Positions 18,115-28,055 of a stretch of 64,000 nucleotides of DNA are shown here, one piece after another. The DNA lies in assembly GCA_913062955.1 (NCBI GenBank), contig CAJXZP010000002.1, positions 1 to 64,000 of the forward strand. The letters are read 5' to 3'. Origin of the DNA: an uncultured Flavobacteriales bacterium (lineage in GTDB: Bacteria > Bacteroidota > Bacteroidia > Flavobacteriales_G > Salibacteraceae). Made by a program: the position numbers and the translations under genes. The stretch's first letter is position 1; each line of letters begins with the position of its first letter. The notes beneath the pieces are model-generated. The model worked only from the letters and a program-made list of their open reading frames with translations. It did no database searches and was not told the origin of the DNA.

Positions 18115-21100
18115 TTACTCCGCATTAGGGTTAGTGTTCCCTTGTATTCTGCTCCATTAATGGAATAAATATAAAAATAGACTCCGTCCGGAAATTTCAC
18201 ACCAGATGTAGAACGACCATCCCAAGAGTGAATCCCACCCGAAGATTGGTGTACCAATCCACCAGCTCGGTTGAATATCGTTAACTCAATACAATCACTT
18301 AGATTTCCATTGCTAGTTATTTCAAAATAATCGTTAACTCCGTCACCGTTAGGAGTAAACACATTGGAGACTTGAATATCCGCTAAGCTGTCAAAACTAG
18401 GGCCTTGAACCGTTACTTCTGTCGTGTCAAAACACCCATCGGGTGAGGTGGTAATCAAAGCCACAATAGCCATTTTATCGTAATCTAAAACCAACAACGG
18501 ATTTTCTTCGGTACTCACTGTTTCTCCATTTATAAGCCATTCGTACGCAGTCGCTCCAATACTGTTCTCATCAATTTTCACTCCGATACCTTCACAAGTT
18601 GGAGTGGTTTCATATTTAAATGCGGAAGTGGTAGAAGCCAAAGAATTTAAATTGAAATTTAGGGTGTCTCTACAATTATTGGCATCGGTTATGGTAACCG
18701 TAAAGTGATTGATTATTCCCGTTAAAATGGTAGGGGAGTTGGATGTTGAGTCAGATACTAGGTTTCCAGGACTCCATTCAAAATTAAAGGGGCCAATTCC
18801 ATTTTTGATTAAAGTTATCAGCTCCAATTCTACATTATCACAAATGTTTGTGTCTGTGGTTCCAAATACTCTAAATACCTCTACATCTACGGTGTCCAAA
18901 GAGATACATCCCAATGTGTCTGTGACTTGCAATATATAGGTTGCATCCGTATCCAAGGTGACCAGGGGATTTGCTAATCCATTAAAGTTTAATCCTGTTG
19001 ATGGGGTCCATAAAAAACTAGAACCCGTAGGCCCTGAAGGATTTCCTCCCATTACGGCAGGTAAAAACTTGCAGGCATTAACCGTTACTCCAGCATCCGC
19101 AATTGGAAGAGGCTGAATATTTACAAAAATAGAATCGATAGATTGACAGGCGTTTACATCTGAAAGTGTTACCGTATACATGGTAGGTACAGAGGGAAAA
19201 GCAAATGGATTATTAATGGTACTATCTGAAAGGCTAGAACCATTATTCCATGAAAAAGCTCCAGTGCCAGTAGCTATTATTTGAACTGTATCTGCCCCAC
19301 ATACATAGGTGTTTGGAGTTACAGATAAGGAAGGTTTTGGTAATTCAATTACGGTAATAGAATCAATACCTGTACAGGTGTCATTACTGGTGATGACAGT
19401 GTATACGGTTGACCCATTAGGCAATACGGTTGGGTTTTCCAAGGTATTGTCGTTCATGTCAACACTTGGGTTCCAAAGGTAGCTGGTTCCAAATGGACCG
19501 GTTGGATTTCCTCCAAGAGTAACAGAATCTCCTTCACAAAAAGTTAGATCTGGACCTGCTTCAGTAGGTACAGTTGAATTAACCGTAATAAATGTGGTGT
19601 CGTTTCCTTCACATCCGTTGGCATCAAAATAATTTAAAAAATAATTTTGATCGGTTGGAGGAAATACTTTTGGATTGGAAATAGTAATTGAATTAATGAA
19701 AGTGTTGGGTCCCCAATTAAAGGATGTTCCAGTAGCATTCATTTGCAAAGTATCTCCAGGACATAAAAAGTAGTCCCCTAGAACCCCAGATGGAATTAAA
19801 TTATTAATCGTTACGATTACGGAATCTTTTCCAATACAACCTAAGGTATTTGTTAGTGTTACTACATAGGTTGTTGTGGTGTCTGGTGATGCCGTTGGGT
19901 TGGCTAAATTGGGATCATCCAAACTTAAAGTAGGGCTCCAAGTAATGGTGTTGTTTGGATCTTGTGATGTAGGAGAACCTCCAATTACCACAGGGATACC
20001 TTCACATAAAACTTGATCACTACCGGCATCAGAAACAACATCCGATAAAATAACATTTCGGGAAATGGGACCCGCAATACATCCGTTTTGATTGGTGGAT
20101 AGGATAGAAAGGGATCCATTGGTTTGTCCGGGATTCCATATAACATTAATTGTAGATGAGCCGTTACCACTAGTTATTGTTCCTCCAGTAATGGTCCAGT
20201 TGTAATTGACATTGGTAAGGGTATCTGTCGTGAAAACGGATGGGTTATTGTCAATACAGATGACAGAATCACCATAAATTTTTTCGGGGCCATCAAAAGG
20301 AATGACCCGGATATATACCTCTTGAGGTAAAGGCAGTGGAGGACAATTACTATCGGATACCACAACATTAATTAAATAAGGAACTGTATTTCCTTGTGCA
20401 CAGGTCGTATTCCAACAAATAGTACCGGTAACACTACCAATTCCCGTAATAGGACTGGTTACAGTTGCGGGAGGGTTGGTTAGGGAGGAATTAAAAATAT
20501 CCCTTGTCGCAGAAAATTCTAAAGGATCATTATCTAAATCATCATATTCTAAGTCAAAGCAAATATTCAATCCAGCTTCCACCTCGTAATTAAGTGGAGT
20601 GGTAGCGGTGGAATCTAAATTGGATGTGTTTTGGTTGGGCTGGTTGTTATTCGGGCAATTATCCGAAATAAGTTGCATATTTCTTCTGGTGACCCCAATA
20701 ACAATACCATTTCTAAATTCTTTTATTTCTACGGCAGCTACAAATATTCCGGCAGTATTGGTTAAAAATGTTGTTAATCCAGTTTGGGGATCAATAGAAG
20801 AGTAACTACCCGTACCTAATAGGTTGGCTAAATTGAATCCGGTTTGGTAATTAATAAATGGTGGCGGAAATGTATATGGGTTTAAAAGAGGATCAAAATA
20901 AGGTGCTTGGGGAGGTGCACCAGTTCCGCCTTGGCCTGTTAATCCTTTAAAGGGTGTCTCCAACGAATAAACAAGTGAATCACCATCAGGATCAAAAGCG
21001 TTATTGGAAATATAGGCCGAATCCGTTCTACATATGTAAGATAAAAGCGTATCTGTAAATTGAGCAGAGGTATTATTGATTAGAGCGCCTCCAATGGAAG

Positions 21101-21677
21101 GAATCCACGTGGTATATGCAAAAGATTGAGCTCCTGAATTGTTAAGGTTGAGGATTCCTCCTGGGCGGCAACATCTATCATACACTACCCAATACCCTTG
21201 TACCGAAGGGGCAAGGGAAATGGTTCGCTCGTACCGTGTTAAATACACACATACATTGGATAATAAGTTAAAAGGATCACAAATCGCTGGTAAATTAGGG
21301 TCTACAGCATTGGAATCTGTTAAAAATAGATCAATATCCGTGGTGTAAGTTAAAGGATTGGAGGGGGTGAGAATTCCTTCGTAAATACCTACGTTAATAA
21401 AGGTTTCCGGAAAAGAACCACCTGATCCGCCTCCTCCCCAATTGGTAGAGTTACAATCTTGATAGGCATCGAGTGTTATTTTGTAAATTGAATTCCCAAT
21501 AATTAGTGGGTCTGGCCCCATGTATTCATACCCTACATTACCTCCAATTAAATGGGTGGCAAATGAGGAGTTGTTACTCAGGAAAAGGAGGGAGAAAAAA
21601 AGGAAAAGAGTCTTTATTCCTGTTCCTTTGACGATAATATTTTGTTTCAAAATAAGTATGTTTGAGATGCTTTGCAT
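18111..21677 (-). CDS. Giant secreted surface protein with gliding-motility type B T9SS sorting domain
   Basis: A protein of about 1,190 residues from the preferred ATG (1,210 in the ORF track, which uses an upstream TTG). A hydrophobic export segment (KTLFLFFSLLFLSNNSSFA) precedes ATHLIGGNVGYEYMG, a start shared by many Bacteroidota gliding-associated proteins. The body is a chain of Ig/PKD-like beta repeats with recurring CxGxxVTLGGNPTGP...YLWNPS...NPTVLP...TYTVI units, each about 80-90 residues. The C-terminus VSNVFTPNGDGVNDYFEI...GVYFYIYSINGAEYKGTLTLMRSN is a type B sorting domain. Likely an adhesin or cell-surface filament. A 26-bp palindrome covers the start codon. Confidence 0.87.
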   Translation of the reverse strand: MQSISNILILKQNIIVKGTGIKTLFLFFSLLFLSNNSSFATHLIGGNVGYEYMGPDPLIIGNSIYKITLDAYQDCNSTNWGGGGSGGSFPETFINVGIYEGILTPSNPLTYTTDIDLFLTDSNAVDPNLPAICDPFNLLSNVCVYLTRYERTISLAPSVQGYWVVYDRCCRPGGILNLNNSGAQSFAYTTWIPSIGGALINNTSAQFTDTLLSYICRTDSAYISNNAFDPDGDSLVYSLETPFKGLTGQGGTGAPPQAPYFDPLLNPYTFPPPFINYQTGFNLANLLGTGSYSSIDPQTGLTTFLTNTAGIFVAAVEIKEFRNGIVIGVTRRNMQLISDNCPNNNQPNQNTSNLDSTATTPLNYEVEAGLNICFDLEYDDLDNDPLEFSATRDIFNSSLTNPPATVTSPITGIGSVTGTICWNTTCAQGNTVPYLINVVVSDSNCPPLPLPQEVYIRVIPFDGPEKIYGDSVICIDNNPSVFTTDTLTNVNYNWTITGGTITSGNGSSTINVIWNPGQTNGSLSILSTNQNGCIAGPISRNVILSDVVSDAGSDQVLCEGIPVVIGGSPTSQDPNNTITWSPTLSLDDPNLANPTASPDTTTTYVVTLTNTLGCIGKDSVIVTINNLIPSGVLGDYFLCPGDTLQMNATGTSFNWGPNTFINSITISNPKVFPPTDQNYFLNYFDANGCEGNDTTFITVNSTVPTEAGPDLTFCEGDSVTLGGNPTGPFGTSYLWNPSVDMNDNTLENPTVLPNGSTVYTVITSNDTCTGIDSITVIELPKPSLSVTPNTYVCGADTVQIIATGTGAFSWNNGSSLSDSTINNPFAFPSVPTMYTVTLSDVNACQSIDSIFVNIQPLPIADAGVTVNACKFLPAVMGGNPSGPTGSSFLWTPSTGLNFNGLANPLVTLDTDATYILQVTDTLGCISLDTVDVEVFRVFGTTDTNICDNVELELITLIKNGIGPFNFEWSPGNLVSDSTSNSPTILTGIINHFTVTITDANNCRDTLNFNLNSLASTTSAFKYETTPTCEGIGVKIDENSIGATAYEWLINGETVSTEENPLLVLDYDKMAIVALITTSPDGCFDTTEVTVQGPSFDSLADIQVSNVFTPNGDGVNDYFEITSNGNLSDCIELTIFNRAGGLVHQSSGGIHSWDGRSTSGVKFPDGVYFYIYSINGAEYKGTLTLMRSN

Positions 21678-21696
21678 CCTAATATTAGGATGCAAA
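21671..21696. repeat. 26-bp perfect palindrome over the surface-protein start
   Basis: The half TTTGCATCCTAAT is followed directly by its exact reverse complement, so the repeat has no spacer. The flanking bases (C and T) break the symmetry. It contains the preferred ATG of the minus-strand giant gene. As DNA it could be an operator for a dimeric regulator; as RNA it would fold into a hairpin that hides the start codon. Confidence 0.75.
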
Positions 21697-21807
21697 TTGT
21701 ATAAACTAATACGCAATTTAGGGTAAAGAAGTGTGGTGCGCAAATACTTAATTTTTAACCTCGCTTCTTTGAAGGGGGGAAGGAACGATGTTTTGGAATA
21801 AAACTAT

Positions 21808-23004
21808 TTAGTTTTTGCGTGCTCTACGATTTTTTTCCGTTACTAAATCGGAAAGTTCTTTGCCCATTTGGCCAGCAATAGCGGTGTTTTCTTCCGCTCT
21901 TCTGGTTAAATAGGGCATGGTCGCCTTTACAGGGCCATAAGGAAGATATTTAGAAACATTATATCCTGATTTTGCTAAATTAAAACTAATGGTATCACTC
22001 ATTCCTTTGAGCTGTGAAAAGTAAATTCTACGATCGCCATTATGCAAGTTCTTTTCCCGCATTAACTCTACCAATTTCATCGAACTAAGTGCGTTATGCG
22101 TACCATTACAGAATTCTACGTGATCAATATTTTCTACCATGGTTTTAATCGCTAAATCAAAATCTCTATCCGTAGATTCTTTATCGGGTTGGATAAAAGT
22201 TGGGTATCCTTTTTCAATGGCTCGTTGATTTTCTTTTTCCATATACGCCCCACGTACAAACTTCACCCCCAAGAACCAACCTTCTTTTTTGGATTCTTTT
22301 ATTAGTTTGTTGAGGTGTTCCATTTTATCCCAACGGTACATTTGTAGCGTTTGGAAAATAATCGCTTTCTTTTTATTGTAAATCCGCATTCTACTTTCAA
22401 TTAATTTATCAATTGCGGGTTGAATCCAAGATTCTTCAGCATCAATATATATCGGGATTCCTGTTTCAAATGAAGCTTTACATATTTGTTCGAATCGGTC
22501 AATAGCTTTTAGGTATTCGTCTTTTTCTGTTTCCGTTAATTTGGTCCTTTTCGTTACTTTTTCAAGTAAACCAAAACGAGCAATACCCGTGATTTTCATA
22601 CAGGCTACCGGAATGCCTGGGGTGGTTTCTGCTTTACGAATTACTTCAATAATTTGGTTCTTTGTATCGTCAAAAACGGACTCAGATTCCGCGCCTTCCA
22701 CCGCGTAATCCAAGATAGATCCGATATGGGACTGATGTAACTCGGCTACTTTTTTTAAACTTTCGTTGAGGTCAACTCCCCCACAAAATTGTTTGAATAC
22801 GGTGGCTTTAACAATGGGGGAAATGGGTAATCGTAAGGCCAAAGCAAAGTTCGATAAGGCTGTTCCTATCTTTACTAAAGTAGGGTTTTGCATTAATTTG
22901 AACATCGTGATAGCAAAATCTAAATCTTTATCACTTAAGTGTTCAAATGCAATTTCAGTATTATCAAAAGATACCATCGATTTCTTGTTTTCCGTAGCTC
23001 CCAT
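21808..23004 (-). CDS. Proline dehydrogenase
   Basis: Oxidises proline to pyrroline-5-carboxylate with FAD, feeding electrons to the respiratory chain. The single-domain protein has 398 residues from the ATG at 23004 (the ORF-track start two codons upstream is TTG). Conserved blocks are KITGIARFGLLE, YIDAEESWIQPAID, GVKFVRGAYMEKE, the GTHN motif in FCNGTHNALS, and the C-terminal LPYGPVKATMPYLTRRAEEN, which includes the substrate-binding RRxxEN. The partner P5C dehydrogenase is not in this window, so it is not a PutA fusion. Monocistronic. Confidence 0.93.
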   Translation of the reverse strand: MGATENKKSMVSFDNTEIAFEHLSDKDLDFAITMFKLMQNPTLVKIGTALSNFALALRLPISPIVKATVFKQFCGGVDLNESLKKVAELHQSHIGSILDYAVEGAESESVFDDTKNQIIEVIRKAETTPGIPVACMKITGIARFGLLEKVTKRTKLTETEKDEYLKAIDRFEQICKASFETGIPIYIDAEESWIQPAIDKLIESRMRIYNKKKAIIFQTLQMYRWDKMEHLNKLIKESKKEGWFLGVKFVRGAYMEKENQRAIEKGYPTFIQPDKESTDRDFDLAIKTMVENIDHVEFCNGTHNALSSMKLVELMREKNLHNGDRRIYFSQLKGMSDTISFNLAKSGYNVSKYLPYGPVKATMPYLTRRAEENTAIAGQMGKELSDLVTEKNRRARKN

Positions 23005-23197
23005 ATTCAACGTTTTTAGCAGTACAATAGTAAGTTAAATTGCTGTTTTTTAGCTTAAAAATAAGTTGGTGTATATACGAAAACTGCAAAGGGTAAGTTG
23101 TTGATAAACAATTGTTCCGGCTGGGTTGTTAACCGTAGTTGAAAACTTCTCGTTTCAAATAAAATGAAGTCATAGGAAATAGCGCTACTCTTTACAT

Positions 23198-24997
23198 TTA
23201 TATACTCTGAGATTCCGCTTCTTCAAGTAACTGCTGTTCGTATAGCATTTTGTATAAACCCTCGTTTTTGATGATGTCTTTATGGCTTCCTGTTTCTACA
23301 ATTTCGCCTTTATCTAAAACAATGATTTTGTCACAATTTTTTATAGAAGAAATCCTATGCGAGATAATAATAGTTGTTCGACCCTTCATAAACGTATTCA
23401 AGTGTTTAAGAATGGTATCTTCCGTTTCCGTGTCTACGGCCGATAAACTATCATCTAAAATCAAAATTTCAGGGTGGGTGATTAAAGCCCTAGCCATTGA
23501 AATTCTTTGTTTTTGTCCGCCAGATAAGGTCACTCCTCTTTCTCCAATTTCTGTATTAAAACCTTCGGGTAATTGAATAATGCTATCGTAAATATCTGCT
23601 TGGATAGCAGCCTGTTCAATGTCTTTTTGGCGGACATTCTCTGAATTTATCCCAAAAGAGATATTATTGGCTATGGAGTCCGAAAACAAGAACACATCTT
23701 GATTTACATACCCAATATTTGTTCTTAAATCGGATAGATTGGTATCCTTAATGGAATGACCATTAATAAGAATGTTACCAGAAGATACATCGTAAAGGCG
23801 CAGTATAAGTTGGGCAATAGTTGTTTTTCCAGAGCCCGTTCTACCCGTAATAGCTAAACTTTCTCCATGTTTAACCGTAAAAGAAATGTTTTTTAGTGCA
23901 TTGGTACCACTGTCAGGATAGGTAAAGGAAACCTGATCAAACTCGATGTCTCCAGTAATGATAGAAGGCTCTTGGATTGGAGATGTTATTTCGGGTTGGA
24001 TATCTAAAAATTCATTAATTCTTTTTTGAGAAGCCGCTGCACGTTGAACCATGGATGTAACCCAACCCACCACGGCTACAGGCCAAGTAAGCATGTTTAC
24101 ATAAATGACAAATTCGGCAATATTACCGGGAGTTATTTCGCCAGCAATGGCCAGATTGCCACCTACATAAATGGTCAAAATGGTACTTAAACCAATGAGC
24201 AAGAACATCAGTGGCATAAAGAGCGCATTAACTCGGACTAAATCTAGGTTGATTTGTTTATATTCTTCGGTTTCTTTTTCAAACATTTCATCACGAAACG
24301 CCCCTAGGTTATACGCTTTATACACTCTAATTCCGGAAATGGCTTCATGAACAAAAGTGGAAATACTAGATAATTTCCGTTGTACACGTTCACTTTTCAG
24401 ATTAATAATATGACTTACATAGTAAATCGATACGGAAAGAAAGGGCAGAGGTAAAAGTACATATAAAGTTAATTTGACATTTACCGAAAGCATGGTAGAA
24501 ACAACTAGGATAAAAACCACAATCATATTGGTTGTATACATGATGGCAGGCCCAACATACATTCGTACCCGACTTACGTCTTCGCTAATACGGTTCATCA
24601 AATCCCCAGTACTGTTTCTTTTGTAAAACGAGGTGTCTAAACTTTGGTAATGACTAAAAATGTCATTTTTAAGATCAAATTCAATCAATCTAGACATAAC
24701 AATAATGGTCTGTCTATTTAAAAAAGTGAAAAAACCCGTAGTAAGAGCTAGGAGAAATACAATAACTCCAAACGCTAATATGGAGGTGGTCATAAACTCC
24801 AAATAGGTTTCACGGTATTCAAAACCATCTACCAATCGAAGGCGGGTAACCGTATCCGCTACGATATCAAATGCCATTCGAATAATTTTGGCAGGCATAA
24901 TAGCAAAAAGATTGGAACAGGTAATAAATACCAAACCTAGAAGCAAACGCCATTTGTATCTTAAAAAGTACTTATTTAGATGAAATAATGAACGCAT
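23198..24997 (-). CDS. ABC transporter ATP-binding/permease protein (exporter half-transporter)
   Basis: A 599-residue type IV (MsbA/LmrA-type) half-transporter that should work as a homodimer or with a partner. The N-terminal about 320 residues hold six hydrophobic segments, and the nucleotide-binding domain follows. It carries Walker A GRTGSGKTT, Q-loop GYVNQDVFLF, signature LSGGQKQR, Walker B ILILDDSLSAVD (Asp in place of the catalytic Glu that follows in many families, as DDSLS) and the H-loop ISHRISS. Substrate unknown; lipid or drug export is typical. It is divergent from nusB across a 149-base gap. Confidence 0.92.
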   Translation of the reverse strand: MRSLFHLNKYFLRYKWRLLLGLVFITCSNLFAIMPAKIIRMAFDIVADTVTRLRLVDGFEYRETYLEFMTTSILAFGVIVFLLALTTGFFTFLNRQTIIVMSRLIEFDLKNDIFSHYQSLDTSFYKRNSTGDLMNRISEDVSRVRMYVGPAIMYTTNMIVVFILVVSTMLSVNVKLTLYVLLPLPFLSVSIYYVSHIINLKSERVQRKLSSISTFVHEAISGIRVYKAYNLGAFRDEMFEKETEEYKQINLDLVRVNALFMPLMFLLIGLSTILTIYVGGNLAIAGEITPGNIAEFVIYVNMLTWPVAVVGWVTSMVQRAAASQKRINEFLDIQPEITSPIQEPSIITGDIEFDQVSFTYPDSGTNALKNISFTVKHGESLAITGRTGSGKTTIAQLILRLYDVSSGNILINGHSIKDTNLSDLRTNIGYVNQDVFLFSDSIANNISFGINSENVRQKDIEQAAIQADIYDSIIQLPEGFNTEIGERGVTLSGGQKQRISMARALITHPEILILDDSLSAVDTETEDTILKHLNTFMKGRTTIIISHRISSIKNCDKIIVLDKGEIVETGSHKDIIKNEGLYKMLYEQQLLEEAESQSI

Positions 24998-25146
24998 TAA
25001 AAATTCAAATTTGGTAGATAGAATATGATAAAAACACTAATTTTGCCTGTTCAAAAAACAGAGCGGAATTGCGGTTTCAAAAGTAGGTCAAAGATTGGCC
25101 TGTTTTGTCAACTAAATTGCAACAAACGTGTTAAAAAAGATCTTTG

Positions 25147-26232
25147 ATGGAGGGGTTATTTAATAGAAGGTACCTAAGGGTAAAGGTAATGCAATCGGTA
25201 TATGCCTTTGATTCGGGAAATCATGACTTACAAGAGGGCGATAAGTCGCTAATGAAAAGTTTGGATGAGGTCTTTGTTTTATACGTGCACATGCTGAGTT
25301 TACTATTGGAAGTAGTAGAAATGAGTCGTAGAGACATTGAATTAAAGAAAGTTAAACGTCTGGCTTCGGAGGATGATCTAAATCCAAATCTGCGATTTGC
25401 ACAAAATGGGGCAGCGCTGACCCTTGAAAATAATAAAAAATTCCGTACTAATTCCGATAAAATTGATTGGAATATGGAATCGGACAATATCAAGAAGATT
25501 TGGAAAGATGTAGAGTCCGACAAAAAGTATAAAGCGTTTATGTCTAATCCTCGTCATAACTTTCAGCATGATGTTGAAATTATGATTTATATATTCAAAA
25601 CGTACATTGCCGTGAATGAGGTGATTTTGGATTTATTTGAAGACCGTAATATATATTGGTACGATGATGTTCAAATGGTTAGTATCAATGTGGTTAAAAC
25701 CCTAAGTGCTTTGCGTCCTGGAATTGATAGGGTATCTAAACCAGCTGCCGAAGCGAAAGTAGCTGCGTTGAGAAAAGAGTTTGGTGACTATGCTGTGACA
25801 GAAGAGATTATTGATGCAGAGGATGAACTAAGAAAAGTCAAGGAAGTTTGGAATGAGGTGGTTTCTAGAAGAGTTTTAACACCTTTGTTTAAAGATGAAC
25901 GTGACGATATTAAATTTGTAAAGGAATTGTATCATAAGTCCATTCTTCAAGCAGAAGATTCCATGAACTTGATTGAGAAATATACCAAAAACTGGGATGT
26001 AGAACGAATCGCTAAGTTGGATACCGTAATCATGAAAATTGCGATTACGGAGTTTACTAGCTTTCCAAATATTCCAGTAAAAGTGACGATGAATGAGTAT
26101 TTAGAAATCTCTAAGAATTACAGTACTGAAAAAAGTCGCATCTTTATTAATGGTGTAATAGATAAGATTTTGAGTGATTTAAAAGCAGCTGATCGTTTAA
26201 ATAAATCAGGAATGGGGTTAATTAACCGATAG
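25147..26232 (+). CDS. nusB: Transcription antitermination factor NusB (long Bacteroidota form)
   Basis: Part of the antitermination complex for rRNA operons. The protein has 361 residues, much longer than the about 140 of E. coli NusB. The N-terminal NRRYLRVKVMQSVYAFD motif and the C-terminal KYTKNWDVERIAKLDTVIMKIAITEF...INGVIDKILSDL are NusB hallmarks. The middle about 200 residues are an insertion characteristic of the phylum. The ORF-track first codon is TTG; the ATG directly after it (25147) is preferred. It leads the nusB-DUF1573-yajC-ybbR-coaE operon. Confidence 0.9.
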   Translation: MEGLFNRRYLRVKVMQSVYAFDSGNHDLQEGDKSLMKSLDEVFVLYVHMLSLLLEVVEMSRRDIELKKVKRLASEDDLNPNLRFAQNGAALTLENNKKFRTNSDKIDWNMESDNIKKIWKDVESDKKYKAFMSNPRHNFQHDVEIMIYIFKTYIAVNEVILDLFEDRNIYWYDDVQMVSINVVKTLSALRPGIDRVSKPAAEAKVAALRKEFGDYAVTEEIIDAEDELRKVKEVWNEVVSRRVLTPLFKDERDDIKFVKELYHKSILQAEDSMNLIEKYTKNWDVERIAKLDTVIMKIAITEFTSFPNIPVKVTMNEYLEISKNYSTEKSRIFINGVIDKILSDLKAADRLNKSGMGLINR

Positions 26233-26267
26233 TTTATTTTTTACGTTAGTTTAGAAAACATTTGAAA

Positions 26268-26726
26268 ATGAGAAAAATATTTTTAGGGGCGTTAGCGATT
26301 TCAATTTTCACCCTTGTTTCTTGTGACGGGAATTCAAGGACCGAACAATTATCTCCCGATTTAGTTCAAAATCCAGCCACGGCATCTTCTGTAAAAAAAG
26401 AGGTTAAGATGGCCGCCATTAAGTTTAAAATAAAGGAGCATGATTTTGGATCCATTGTACAGGGAGAAACTATTAAAAAAGTGTACGAATTTACCAATAC
26501 CGGTGAAATCGACTTAATTATTTCTGCGGCCAAAGGGAGTTGTGGATGTACGGTGCCTCAATGGCCAAAACGACCAATTAAACCGGGCCAAAGCGATAAA
26601 ATTGAGGTGGTTTTTAATAGTAGTGGAAAGGAAGGAGTCCTAAATAAAAAAGTATATATCACCGCTAATACGAGTCCTGTAACCAGTGTATTGGTTTTAA
26701 AGGGAGAAGTAATAGCGCCTAAATAA
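26268..26726 (+). CDS. DUF1573 lipoprotein
   Basis: A 152-residue lipoprotein from the ATG at 26268 (the ORF-track start two codons upstream is TTG). The lipobox LVSC at the end of a short signal peptide predicts an acylated Cys. The rest is a DUF1573 immunoglobulin-like beta domain with EHDFGSIVQGETIKKVYEFTNTG and GSCGCTVPQWP, the phylum-typical motif. It is the second gene of the nusB operon. Its role is not established; position next to yajC suggests a link with the envelope. Confidence 0.88.
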   Translation: MRKIFLGALAISIFTLVSCDGNSRTEQLSPDLVQNPATASSVKKEVKMAAIKFKIKEHDFGSIVQGETIKKVYEFTNTGEIDLIISAAKGSCGCTVPQWPKRPIKPGQSDKIEVVFNSSGKEGVLNKKVYITANTSPVTSVLVLKGEVIAPK

Positions 26727-26756
26727 TCGTTAGAAATAATAATAAATAAAAGAAAA

Positions 26757-27062
26757 ATGGAGCAATTTATACAGGGGCCAATCCCAATGTTTGCGTTAAT
26801 GGGAGTAGTTTTTTACTTCTTTATTATTCGTCCACAAATGAAAAAAGCCAAAGATGGAAAGGTTTTTAGAGAGTCCATGGGTAAAGGAGATACCGTTGTA
26901 ACCATTGGAGGTATACACGGAAAAATTTTAGAACTACGTGAAACTACTTTAGTTTTAGAGGCAGAAAGTAAAACTAAATTCGTAGTAGAACGTTCTGCTG
27001 TTTCACCGGAATATTCGAACGGTTCAGGACAAAGTGAGCTAGCTACGGCTGCAAGTAAATAA
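26757..27062 (+). CDS. yajC: Preprotein translocase accessory subunit YajC
   Basis: A 101-residue inner-membrane protein that associates with SecDF. One N-terminal membrane segment (PMFALMGVVFYFFIIRPQMKK) is followed by a cytoplasmic SH3-like domain with GDTVVTIGGIHGKILE, matching YajC in length and layout. It is third in the nusB operon, one base before the YbbR gene. Confidence 0.93.
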   Translation: MEQFIQGPIPMFALMGVVFYFFIIRPQMKKAKDGKVFRESMGKGDTVVTIGGIHGKILELRETTLVLEAESKTKFVVERSAVSPEYSNGSGQSELATAASK

Positions 27063-27063
27063 T

Positions 27064-28053
27064 ATGAAAAGTTCCGACCCGGAAAATACGGCCAATGGAT
27101 TGGTTCGGTATAAGCCGGGTCGGAGGTTTTACGTTTTCATAATTAGCCTCGTTATTGCTTCTGGTTTTTGGGTGTTAAATGCCCTAAATAAATCGTATTC
27201 AGAAGAATTAACCATCCAAATTAAATATTTAAATCTTCCCGAAAACCGAGCGTTTTCTCCGATTCCATATACGAGTATTGATATTAATATTACCGGTGAT
27301 GGGTATAGTTTAATGCAATTACAAGAAACAGCTGAGGAGGACACCGTTTATTTTGACTTAAACCAATTGGAATTTGAAAATTGGGGAGGAAAGAAACGTG
27401 CGCAAGTTCCTACCTCCCAAATTGTAAACTCACTAAGAAATGAGTTGAATAATAATATTAATATTAGTCGTGTAAGTAGAGATACCCTTGAAGTAATAAC
27501 GGAAATTGGAATCCAAAAGGAAATGAAAATTGTTCCTGATGTTCATATTTCAGTCGCTAAAGGAATGGTATTGAAAAAGCCCATTTACACCCTACCTAAT
27601 GTGGTTGACGTAAGTGGACCCATTTCTATTTTGGAATCGTTGAGTCAACTTGAAACCGAGCCTATGGTATGGGATGAGGTTTCCGAGGATATGGAAGTAA
27701 ATGTGAGGTTAACATATAATTCTAGGTTTGTCATTCCCGAGTATTCTAGTGTGAAAATTATTGCGGAGGTAGAGGCTTTAACCGAAGGTGAAATTGACGT
27801 TCCCATACAAATTGTAGGTCTGCCCGAAAATCAATTATTGAGGTTATTGCCTGAAAAAGTGAGTATTAAATACTCCACTGGTTTATCGCATTACGATTAC
27901 ATTACTCCCGAATTGTTTGATGTGGTAGTAAATTATAAGGATGTGATTAAAAACGCATCTAAAATACCCGTGTATATCTGGGCAGTACCTAGTTACGTAA
28001 ATGTAATTCAAATGTACCCTGAGCAAATTGGGTATTTGAAAATGGATTTGTAG
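27064..28053 (+). CDS. YbbR-like domain protein (CdaR-like)
   Basis: A 329-residue membrane-anchored protein. A single N-terminal membrane segment (FYVFIISLVIASGFWVLNAL) precedes a long extracytoplasmic beta-rich region made of YbbR-type repeats (for example PNVVDVSGPISILESLSQLET). In Firmicutes CdaR regulates the diadenylate cyclase CdaA; no cdaA gene is in this window, so that function is not implied. It begins one base after yajC and ends two bases before coaE, so it is firmly within the operon. Confidence 0.85.
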   Translation: MKSSDPENTANGLVRYKPGRRFYVFIISLVIASGFWVLNALNKSYSEELTIQIKYLNLPENRAFSPIPYTSIDINITGDGYSLMQLQETAEEDTVYFDLNQLEFENWGGKKRAQVPTSQIVNSLRNELNNNINISRVSRDTLEVITEIGIQKEMKIVPDVHISVAKGMVLKKPIYTLPNVVDVSGPISILESLSQLETEPMVWDEVSEDMEVNVRLTYNSRFVIPEYSSVKIIAEVEALTEGEIDVPIQIVGLPENQLLRLLPEKVSIKYSTGLSHYDYITPELFDVVVNYKDVIKNASKIPVYIWAVPSYVNVIQMYPEQIGYLKMDL

Positions 28054-28055
28054 GA

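Noticed and set aside
21673-21743. Upstream TTG start of the giant surface protein
   Set aside because: The ATG at 21677 leads directly to the export segment; the TTG adds a basic 22-residue stub unlike a signal peptide.
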